Origin: Catenovulum sediminis
Lineage (GTDB): Bacteria > Pseudomonadota > Gammaproteobacteria > Enterobacterales > Alteromonadaceae
Reading direction: 5' to 3' (one strand)
Length of the DNA stretch: 64,000 nucleotides
NCBI RefSeq assembly: GCF_040270295.1
Contig: NZ_JBELOE010000212.1
The translations under genes were made by a program, and so were the position numbers. Below the pieces are notes generated by a model that saw only the letters and a list, made by a program, of their open reading frames with translations, did not search any database and was not told where the DNA came from. Positions 1-9,200 of this stretch are shown here, piece by piece (position 1 is the first letter of the stretch; each line of letters starts with the position of its first letter).

Positions 1-103
1 GCATTGTGGAACCACCTGATCCATTTCGAACTCAGAAGTGAAACACAATAGCGGCGATGGTAGTGTGGGGTTTCCCATGTGAGAGTAGCACACTGCCAGG
101 CTT
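1..103 (+). rRNA. rrf: 5S ribosomal RNA, 5' end cut off by window
   Basis: The sequence matches the 3' five-sixths of a gammaproteobacterial 5S rRNA: the conserved helix text around positions 12-50 and the closing GCCAGGC end near 96-102. About 15 bases of the 5' end lie before base 1. It should be the last gene of an rRNA operon transcribed on the plus strand; a strong terminator follows at 191. The exact 3' end is uncertain by a few bases. Confidence 0.95.
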
Positions 104-190
104 CAAATTAGATTGGTTGATAAAATAGATTAAGACAAAAAAATTAATAAAAATTAATCAAAAAGTATTATCAACTGATAAAAGTATATT

Positions 191-219
191 AAGCCCATCT
201 CGAAAGAGATGGGCTTTTT
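191..219 (+). terminator. Rho-independent terminator of the rRNA operon
   Basis: A perfect 11-bp stem (AAGCCCATCTC with GAGATGGGCTT) closes on a GAAA tetraloop and is followed by TTTTT. It lies 90 bases after the 5S gene in the same direction, as expected for the end of an rRNA operon. Confidence 0.93.
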
Positions 220-241
220 GCGTTTAGAGCTTAAATATATT

Positions 242-268
242 GACGAGCTACGAGCTACGAGCTACGAG
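242..268. repeat. 7-bp tandem repeat, unit GAGCTAC
   Basis: Three full and one partial copy of GAGCTAC in tandem, directly next to the REP-like palindrome that starts at 270. The same unit recurs in a longer array at 57715-57862. Confidence 0.85.
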
Positions 269-269
269 T

Positions 270-476
270 GTAGGTCCGCCCTTTAGGGCGACAACTCTAA
301 ATTCAGCCATTGTGCAATATGCCTGTGTTGGCCTAAAGACCAACCTACACGTCGAACAAAGGCTGCGATCTACATTTTAGTTATAAGTTTCACTGCAGTG
401 TAGGTCCGCCCTTTAGGGCGACGGTGTTTAATTCGACTATTGTGTATCTTTCATGTTGGCCTAAAGACCAACCTAC
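270..476. repeat. Two BIME-like pairs of inverted REP palindromes
   Basis: Plus-orientation palindromes begin with GTAGG at 270-292 and 400-422, each with the core GCCC-TTTA-GGGC. Inverse-orientation palindromes, ending in CCTAC, lie at 327-348 and 455-476. Each pair forms a unit of about 78 bases, and the whole unit with its flank is duplicated with a period of about 130 bases (269 onward against 399 onward, both followed by a similar CTACATTTTAG flank). The leading GTAG is the hallmark of REP elements served by REP-associated tyrosine transposases. No such transposase gene is in the window. Confidence 0.85.
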
Positions 477-520
477 ACATGGAGCTAAAGCTGAGACCTA
501 CATTTTAGTAAGCATATTGT

Positions 521-538
521 GTCGGCGTGAACGCCGAC
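521..538. repeat. Third REP-like palindrome
   Basis: GTCGGCGT and ACGCCGAC form a perfect 8-bp stem with a two-base spacer. On the minus strand the element continues into TATAGG, a variant of the GTAGG lead of the other copies. It is a more diverged member of the same family as 270-476. Confidence 0.7.
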
Positions 539-550
539 CTATAATCCGCT

Positions 551-613
551 CAAAGCTCAAAGCTCAAAGCTCAAAGCTCAAAGCTCAAAGCTCAAAGCTC
601 GAAGCTTGAAGCT
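551..613. repeat. 7-bp tandem repeat, unit CAAAGCT
   Basis: About nine head-to-tail heptamers, seven CAAAGCT followed by CGAAGCT and TGAAGCT. Each keeps the AGCT core also found in the GAGCTAC arrays but with a different variable part. A 61-codon open frame through this region (424-609) is an artefact of the repeats. Confidence 0.85.
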
Positions 614-728
614 TAAAATATTCACTTATCAAATCGTAGATAAACAAAATGCGCTACATACATACTTTCGTTAAAAATTTGGTGTAGAATCTTAGGTTTT
701 CAAAAGCTAAACGTTTTTTGGGTCATTT

Positions 729-1844
729 ATGTACGAAGATTTTTATGGATTAGCAGATAAACCTTTTCATTTAACACCAGACCCCCATTTCTTTTTTGCC
801 AGTAAGTTACATACTCGAGCCTTGTCTTACTTAAAATATGGGATAGGTCAAGGTGAAGGTTTTATCGTTATTACAGGCGCTATCGGTACAGGGAAAACGA
901 CTATAGCCAATAGTTTATTAGCTGAGTTGGATCAGAAGGACGTTAAAGCGATTCAGATTGTTACTCCTAAACTAAACCCTGATGACTTGATAACCGTAAC
1001 CGCTTCAAAATTAGGCGTTAATACTGAAAACAAGTCGAAAGGCGAATTGTTAGAGGCGATTGAAAAAGAGCTTTCAAACTTCGTCAAACAAGGTCACCGT
1101 GCGCTATTGATCGTAGATGAAGCACAAAATTTACCAATTGAATCAGTTGAAGAGCTACGCATGCTTTCAAATTTTCAAATTGAAGGTAAACCTTTATTAC
1201 AAAGTTTTTTGTTGGGGCAGCCAGAGCTAAGAGAGTTGTTGCAGCTCCCCAGTATGGAACAGTTTAGGCAACGTATCGTTGCTTCGTGTGATCTCAAACC
1301 ACTTTCTGCTATAGAAACGCACGAGTATATTGAATTTAGAGTTAACGCGGCAGCTAAATGCGAAGTTAAACTGTTTTCTGATGAGGCGATTGAGCTTATT
1401 TATCATTTTACCAATGGGATCCCAAGGCGGATAAATACAGTCTGTGATCGGATATTACTGTTTGGGTTCTTAGAAGAAAAAAAATATTTAGGTGAAGAGG
1501 AAACACAAACTGTCATTAATGAAATTATCGAAGAGTCGGTTGAGAGTGGTGTATCTGAAACACCTAGCAAAACACAAGATGAAATAACTAAAGAAGAATT
1601 ACTAGAAGACTTAACGCCACCGGATAAAAATGCAACCATTAGTATGAATCAGCCAGCTGGTATTCCGTCGGATATCATGCAAGATATCACCCATTTAAGG
1701 AACATGATTCAAGAAATAAGAAGTACTTTAGAAACCTCCATTGAATACAAACTAAAGGTAAGCCGTTATATAGATAATGCAATTAATCGCAAACTAAAGC
1801 AGCTCAAACAAATGGCCAGTGTTGAGAACGAAGATAAAACTTAG
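729..1844 (+). CDS. AAA ATPase of the ExeA / XrtA-associated type
   Basis: A 371-residue cytoplasmic ATPase. The first 60 residues (MYEDFYGLADKPF, then QGEGFIVITG) follow the pattern of ATPases associated with exosortase XrtA/PEP-CTERM systems and of ExeA/MshM secretion ATPases. Walker A is G50-AIGTGKTT and Walker B is LLIVDEAQN near residues 126-134; a sensor-like GIPRRIN motif follows near 235. The last 100 residues are charged and predicted partly helical, with no known domain. No exosortase, polysaccharide export or pilus gene lies beside it: upstream are repeats and the rRNA operon, downstream is a convergent gene. It may energise assembly of an envelope complex encoded elsewhere. Family is clear; pathway is not. 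Confidence 0.82.
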   Translation: MYEDFYGLADKPFHLTPDPHFFFASKLHTRALSYLKYGIGQGEGFIVITGAIGTGKTTIANSLLAELDQKDVKAIQIVTPKLNPDDLITVTASKLGVNTENKSKGELLEAIEKELSNFVKQGHRALLIVDEAQNLPIESVEELRMLSNFQIEGKPLLQSFLLGQPELRELLQLPSMEQFRQRIVASCDLKPLSAIETHEYIEFRVNAAAKCEVKLFSDEAIELIYHFTNGIPRRINTVCDRILLFGFLEEKKYLGEEETQTVINEIIEESVESGVSETPSKTQDEITKEELLEDLTPPDKNATISMNQPAGIPSDIMQDITHLRNMIQEIRSTLETSIEYKLKVSRYIDNAINRKLKQLKQMASVENEDKT

Positions 1845-1855
1845 TGTTGTGTAAA

Positions 1856-1890
1856 ATCGTAACCAGCGTACGCATTATACTGGTTACGAT
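1856..1890. terminator. Perfect 11-bp hairpin between convergent genes
   Basis: ATCGTAACCAG (1856-1866) and CTGGTTACGAT (1880-1890) pair perfectly around a 13-base loop, between the ends of the ATPase gene and the convergent DUF1552 gene. There is no run of T on either side, so termination is plausible by position but not by textbook form. Confidence 0.5.
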
Positions 1891-1951
1891 GTTAAATTGG
1901 CTGCGTTAACGGCTATTTTAATACCTAAATCAGACGTTAAGCCATCACAAG

Positions 1952-3280
1952 CTAAACAGAAAAGCCGTTTATTGTGCCAAAGCTATTACCATAATAAGAC
2001 CACCCAAGGCCAAAAGCTTGCGCGATACTCAAGTATAGGTTCGACATTCCAGCACCAGCTGCATCGATCGCATTACCCACTCTAATAGCGCCGCCAGCAC
2101 CGCCAGCCACATATATACCTGGATTATCTTGTTGATGATTACCGCCACCAACTTCTGACATCACTAGTATCAACGTATTATCCAACAGTGTCCCGCCATA
2201 TGCTGTATCGGCTCGTACAGAGAGTTCATCCATCAGATATGCAACCATCATGTTAAACCAACGGGTTTGCGCATCAAACAAATCAGATTCATTGTGTGAA
2301 CTGACATGGCTACGGGTTTCGTTCCAATACAACCTAGGATCTACGCCAAATTCCCCCATGTATGGTCTAATGCTTTCAAAGTTTATTTTAACAGATTCAT
2401 CTTGAGCCCCCATAAACTGGAAGCTTGCCGTATTGGTTATATTGGCTTGCATCGCCATTGCAATATTACGCATTTGCTCTTTTGCAATTTGTTCCGCATC
2501 AGCTTCAATGCCCGTCATACCTATAACTGGGCGGCTGTAATTTCCAGTGCCAACATTCAAGCTTGAAGTTAAAATGTTTTGATAATAGTTCAAAGACTCC
2601 TCGTGTGACAAAAGCTTGCCTTGTTGCTTGACGTTTAGAGCATTAGCTTGCAACAGATCTAAGTTTTCATGTAGTGACTCTAAAACCCTTCTTCTACGAA
2701 TAGTTTCTGGTGAAGGGTCAGAGTTATCCTGACCTACAACATCCGCGATTAAATTGTCATATATCATTTGCGGGTCGTCAGGTACGTCTATCTTATTTCC
2801 ATTTTTGTCGGTAAATGGCATGTAGGCTGTGCTAATTGTTTTACTGGAAAAACATCCAACGTGCAGATTGTTTGTCAATTGACCGCCCAATGCTTCCCCC
2901 ATGGATACATCAAATGTGGTCGCATTTTGTATACCGCCTGAGAAAACCCCGCTACAGGCTTCTGGGTGGCCGGAGCTTCCGCCATGACCTGCATAAGTGA
3001 GGTTTTTAATTGGTAAAATTTTATCAATATGGCTGTTTAACGGTTGTAACGGGCTGGTATCGAAACTACCACTGCTTAAGCCACCAAGATTATAAGAATG
3101 CCAGCTATCACGTACGCAGCCGTTTGGATAAAAGACCATAATAAAACGTTTGGCATCACCTGCAGCAGCAAATGCTTTGTTTGAAAATGCAAACTGGCTA
3201 GCAAAAGCTGTCGTTAGACCGGCTTTTGCCATCGTACGTAGAAAGTCGCGGCGCTGCATTTTATTCTTTAAAATATTCAT
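1952..3280 (-). CDS. DUF1552 protein with Tat signal
   Basis: A 442-residue exported protein of the DUF1552 family. The N-terminus carries a twin-arginine signal (QRRDFLRTM, then a hydrophobic stretch ending at SNKAFAA), so it should fold in the cytoplasm and move through Tat. A second possible start lies seven codons in. The core has the family's NGCVRDSWH and GHPEACSGVFSGG segments. It lies 14 bases downstream of the 2267-residue DUF1592-type gene, with an AAGGCG ribosome binding site in the gap, so the two are co-transcribed. DUF1552 proteins commonly neighbour DUF1592/1588/1585 proteins in planctomycetes, myxobacteria and some proteobacteria, which supports a shared but still unknown envelope function. 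Resemblance to sulfatase-like folds is an inference. Confidence 0.85.
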   Translation of the reverse strand: MNILKNKMQRRDFLRTMAKAGLTTAFASQFAFSNKAFAAAGDAKRFIMVFYPNGCVRDSWHSYNLGGLSSGSFDTSPLQPLNSHIDKILPIKNLTYAGHGGSSGHPEACSGVFSGGIQNATTFDVSMGEALGGQLTNNLHVGCFSSKTISTAYMPFTDKNGNKIDVPDDPQMIYDNLIADVVGQDNSDPSPETIRRRRVLESLHENLDLLQANALNVKQQGKLLSHEESLNYYQNILTSSLNVGTGNYSRPVIGMTGIEADAEQIAKEQMRNIAMAMQANITNTASFQFMGAQDESVKINFESIRPYMGEFGVDPRLYWNETRSHVSSHNESDLFDAQTRWFNMMVAYLMDELSVRADTAYGGTLLDNTLILVMSEVGGGNHQQDNPGIYVAGGAGGAIRVGNAIDAAGAGMSNLYLSIAQAFGLGWSYYGNSFGTINGFSV

Positions 3281-3294
3281 TGTCTGTTCGCCTT

Positions 3295-6200
3295 TTATTT
3301 ACGCAAAGTGAAGTTGTTGGTTTGTGTAAATTGAATCATGAGATCTAGCAGGCTGGTATTGCTTCCATTTTTGAAGCTGTCACCAAACACCTGCAAAGTA
3401 CAAGCGTCTTCAGAAGCTTCGTGTACACCACGGGAATACCTAAACCATTGTCTTGCATAACAAGCTTTGCCATGGGCGCTGTCGGCTACTAACGATGCTA
3501 ATTCGTTGATCCCTTGGTAATTTACAACCGCTTCACTGGCTGACAAGAAGGTTTCAGCAGAGTTTAAGCTACCAATATAACCGCTCGAATCTATCGCTTT
3601 GACACTGCCATCATCCGTTGTTTCAGTTGTTACATACTGGCCAAACGCGTTGTAGTTTTCAAAACCGAAACCAATACCATCTATAAATTGATGACATGAT
3701 TCGCATCCGTCTTGTAAATGCGCATGTTCAAACCTTTCACGCACGGTTAGTGATGGATCTTCTTGTGGTTTTAGAACCGCCCCAATCGGTGGTGGTGGGA
3801 AATCTTGACACATCAGATTTTTACGCACAAATAACCCTCGTTTAACTGGGTGCGTTTTTTCAGATGCCGATTGGATTGCTAATATACCAGCATGACCTAA
3901 TAAACCTGCACGCTCACCATTACTCTCGTTTGGATCATAGTCAACGCGCTGCCAGCCTGTTCCACCTGGCCATTGGAAGCCATAGTGGTTAGCAAGTTGC
4001 TCTGTCATGTAACTGTATTGTGCTGTCAGTAACTCGTTGTAATTACGGCCATTGAATACAGTACGTCGGACAAATTCTATGGTTTCTTGTTTCATATCTG
4101 CTTTTAGGTTGTCATTCAGTTCAACGGTTTTAATATCTTTGTCTAAACTAAGCCAACCCTCGATAAAGCGTTCAAATGCAACTTCAGCTTTATTGTCTTG
4201 CAGCATTAGACTGACAGTATTCGCTATTTCTGCGGATGTACTAAGCTCACCAGCATCAGCCTTCGCCATCAACCAAGAATCAGGCGTGGTTGCCCAGTAG
4301 GTATACGATAGTAAACTCGCGACTTCGTAATCTGTTAGCTCATAATAACCATCTGCTCTTGGCTCACCAACCTCAGAACGGTAGAGCATAGCAGGTGAAG
4401 ATAAGATAGTAGATAACAGCGCCAATTGACCTTGGTCGTTATAAACCGAGGTTAAGCTTGTTCTTTCCGAGGCTGTCAATGGACGACGGAATGCACGTTT
4501 TGCAAAATCATCTAAGAAGCAATTAATCTCATTGCAAGCAGATGTCAGGTCATACATATTGTTGACCATAGCAGCAGCTGCTTCCGCGGCGGTTACATAA
4601 CCTTTTGCATAATCATTGGTAAAGACAGTATTGGCATTGGTTTTAAAGCCATTTGCTGGGATATCTGCAGGTATACGTCCACTGGTCACGTCAATATCCT
4701 GTGTCAAGGCTAAAAGATCCCGTACAGAATTATTGTATTCAAGTGTTGATAGTAACCGGTAGTTTCTGTCTTGCGGTACAATATCATTTAAGTCGTCAAT
4801 ACTGCATACGTTGGCAGGCGCTGTGAAAGCTTCGGCTAAGATCATCGCTGCAGTACTAGAGGCACATTCACCGGTACAAGCGGCTGCATTACCCATTGGC
4901 ATATTAGTTTCAATATAACTGGTCAGTTCGCTTAAGGTATATGTGCCGGCTAGACCGGTTAAAGGTGGATTAGCGTTACCTTCGTTGCCGTGACACCCCG
5001 CACAACCCGTATCTGTATAATATTGACGTCCAGCCAAATGCTCATCTCTTACAGAGTCATATACAGCCAGTAATGTATAAGATAACGCGTCACCAACAAC
5101 CATCTGTGTTGTTTCGCTGTTCGCATCAACCAAATATGCAACACCGGAACCTTCCCACTGTGCAAACTCTAACCCGGTTCCTGCTGTATCTGCTTGAATG
5201 TCAACTACGGTGCCAGGTACAAATAACTTACCGCTTAAATTATCACTGCCAGATAAAGTAATTGTGCCATTACCCACTTGGATTTGAGTGCCTGTTTCAA
5301 CGCCATTACCTATAGCGGGCGCAGTCAACCATTGCTCATCGTACCAGTTTTCAGTATAGATGCTGGCGGTTAAATCTGCAGTTTGGTTTGCGCCATCATT
5401 ATTAAAGATGATATTGAAATCACCATTGCTGTTGGACCAGTTATTCGAAATAAATAAACGCAACCAAGAACCTCCTAAGTCTGTCGCAGTTTGAGTGATA
5501 AGTGAGCCTGGCCAAGCATCACTGTGTGTCGACAAAGCGCCAGCTTCGTTGGACCAAATGTAGGCTCTAGGGGTAGCCCAATTTTCTGGTTTATTAAAAT
5601 AAAGGTATTGACCTGCGCCTAGGTTTTCTACTAAAACACTTGCTACCAATCCTTGATGGGTTACGGATATTGTCGTCGTGCCAGCCGTATTCCCAGCTGT
5701 GACCACTCCGGAACTAGAAACAGTAGCAATGTTGTCATTGGCACTTTGCCAACTCGAGCTTAACGTGACACCTAAAGTATCATCGCCCGCTGTTGCTATG
5801 GCAACCAGTTGTTTTGTTTCAGTCGCGCGCAAGCGCACGTTTACTTCACTGACAATATTTAGGGTTTCGATTGCCGCTTCAGCTTGTGTCGTCGCATCTG
5901 CTTCGACAGGGACTGAGTTGGCATTTTCTCCGCTGGCAACCACCCGATAATAATAGTGAGTTGACGAAGCAAGACCCGAGTCAATGTAGTTTTGTGAATT
6001 GGCTGCAAGCGTTTTTATTAGGCTGTAAGGCCCTGCTGATGTAGTTGCACGACTAATCTGATAACTTACTTCATCATTGGCATTATCAGTCCAGCTTAAT
6101 GAAATGCTATCTTTAGAGGTTGCTGTGGCAGTTAAATTACTAACTTGCTCAGGCCCCGCCACCACAGTCAATGTAATATCGCCACTAAAACCACCGCTAG

Positions 6201-9200
6201 ATGCGGTAATGGTAGCACTGCCTTGATTATGTGCTGAGACACTGACGGTACCATTGTCGCCTGTAACTGAAATGATATTCTCATTGCTGGATACCCAAGA
6301 AACCGAATCGGTGGGTATCACTTCAAAATCATTACTATACAACGCGAAAGCCGAGACTTGTAAACTTGCACCAATACCAACTAGGGTCGAGCTTGCTCTA
6401 ACAGACATTGCAATTTGGCTGACGCCTTGTGCATCAATCCATAGACGCATAATTTCCTCGGCGAGCGGGTTACTTAACTCACTGCCTTTAGGCATACGAT
6501 TCGCGTCATCATTTTGATAGGTATACAGCAAACTTGCAGTATGATCGAACGGCAGCATTCGATATACACTGCCTCGCTTAACATTCATAATGTCCATATC
6601 TGTAACGGCCGTTGCATAATTAAGATCCATCAAACTGCCATCGTGACAATGTGAACAGTTAGTTTCTAAGTAAGCTCTGGCTCTACTATCAATGCTGGCG
6701 CTGTTATCGCTTGGATCGGGTAGCGTTGGATAATTTGCAGCAAATCCGATATTGCTATCAAACAAGCCAATTTGATTAAAAGCGTCAAGTTGGTTTTCAT
6801 TGAAGCCTTGATAATTATAACTTTTATTGAGTTGTTCGCTGTTAACAGCGAGTGGTTCTTTGCTGCCCGTGCCTAAATGGCAAGATGTACATTCAGCGCC
6901 AGAGCGCACGCGTCTGTCATGGTTGAGCGTGGCACCTTGATAAAATTGATCAACGTTTGCGGTAAATGCTTGTTCAACTAAATTAGCGTCTGTTCCTTCA
7001 TTATTCCAATGGTAGTTTGCTGCCGCCCAGTTACCCGAATTTTGTTTAAACAAAACTGAGGTTTCAAAAGCGCTAGTCTCAGATACTGTGATGGGAAGTT
7101 CTAAGTGTTTAACCAACACAGAGCCAACGGGTAAATCCCATAGGTTGTCAGCAGAAAAGGCGATCGTTGAATCATTCGGAATGGCGATAAAGTGTCTGCT
7201 TTGCAACCCGTCAAACCAACCATCAGAATTTACGTCATACTCTATTACACCATGTGCCGGTATCCGGTTTACTAAATCTGCAAACAATCCGGTTTCGGAT
7301 AATTTAGCGGGCACAACCGCCGCTTGGACATCGCTGTCTACCATTCGGTAAATTGTAGATAAACCTCCATATTCAGCACCATGTGAGCTGATAAATACTT
7401 CTTCACCGGCGACATCGGTACCAAAAGAGCTAATGTTGCTCGGAAATGCGTCACTCACCAATACATCGGTATTACCTTCTGCGGCAGACCAGATTTTTTT
7501 ACTGACATAGTCGCCGTAAATAAAGCGACCTGAAAGAGCCGGCAACTGAGTACCGCGGTAAACAAAGCCACCAATAATTGAAACTGAACCTGTATCATGA
7601 CTATAACCGCCTATTGGTGCTGTGAGATCATTGTCACAGCTACGGGTATTGTTTGGATCACCACCATTATTGCCTCTGTGGTTTAAACCTTCACAGATAG
7701 GCCAGCCATAATTATTGCCTGCATTAATTATATTAACTTCCTCGAAACCAGCTTGACCGATTTCTGTTTCCCACAAGGTATATGGCAGAACTGTATCAAA
7801 CGCCCAGCGCCAAGGGTTTCTATGGCCGTATGACCAAATTTCATCGCGCACATTCGGGTTGTTTACAAAAGGGTTATCATTCGGAATATCATAATACAGC
7901 CCCTGCGCATTGGGGGTATCGCGCATTTGCAAACGAATAAAACTACCGCGTAAGTTATCAGTTTCTTGCGAGCTATTGTTCGTTCTGGGATCGGGTTGAG
8001 TTGGTACCAGTGCGGTATCGCCATAAGCGCCATCACCAATACTTAAATAGAACTCACCACTGGAGGGGTGAAAATCCATCATACCGCCTTTATGGTCTGG
8101 ACCTGGTTGCGGAATACGTAAAATTTCTATTCTGTTGTTTGCCGCGGTTGGGAAAAATGTATCATTGAGTGTTATACGCTCTAATACCGCATCCCCAAAC
8201 ACTCCATTATCACTTTCATTGTCATTATCACCTTCGATATAGTAGATATAAGCGAAGCCGTTGTTGGCAAAATTAGGATGGAAGGCCACGGACAATAAAC
8301 CTTGTTCATGGTAGTCGCGAACTTCGGTTGAGATATCCAACAGGAGTTGTACTTGAGAAACGGTGACGTCTTTGTCATTTGGAAAAACGGACAGAGTGCC
8401 CTTTTTGTCAACCACATAGATCAAATCGTTGACACCATCATGCGTCACCATAACGGGTGAAGAAAATAACCCATTTAGTGCCGGAAAAGCAGGCTCAAAT
8501 TGATAATTGCCAGAAGATACACTACCTGATAATGGGAAATTTAATTGAGTCGCTAAATTTGGACGTTCCGGTATCGCTTGGGTCGCAGCAACAACCTCTA
8601 ATTCAAAACTGTCGCTGTTGCCGTTAGCCAGCGTCATGGTGACTGTAAATGTGCCTGTTTGGGTAAGAAGAGGCGTGACAACGTGACTACCGGTCAAATA
8701 ACCCGGCCAAGCATCGCTAGACCAGGTAGTACCCGAGGTGTCACCGGCAGATGCCGCGGCAGAGAGTGCAATTCTAGTATTCTGGTTAGCTTTTCGATCT
8801 GTGCCAGCATTAGCACTTGAAGCTTGTGGGATCCCACAGGCTTGTGGCGTCATCCAAACACCATTGTTGTAACAAAGGGCATTTTCAGAAAATACCAAAT
8901 CGGCTGTTTGGTTAGCACCATTCTGGCTAAAAATAACGTTTCCTTCGGTGACACTTTCAGGGAGGTCTAGGTACCAAATATCTAAACCGCCAAAATCTGA
9001 TAAAACTGCACCCGGCCAATTTGTATCGGCAAGACTGCCAGCTGGTAAAGCGTCCCAGACGTGTGCATTTACCGGATTAATATTTTGCGTATTGATATAA
9101 TAGAGCGCTTTGCCGTTAGGGTAATTATAGGTGGGCTCAGCTAGTGTAAAACCACAATCCTGCAGACTGACCCATACACCATTTTGCAAGCACTGGTTGG

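Noticed and set aside
424..609. 61-codon open frame in the repeat island
   Set aside because: It runs through REP palindromes and the CAAAGCT heptads; the repeated KLKAQSS text is a by-product of the tandem DNA repeat.
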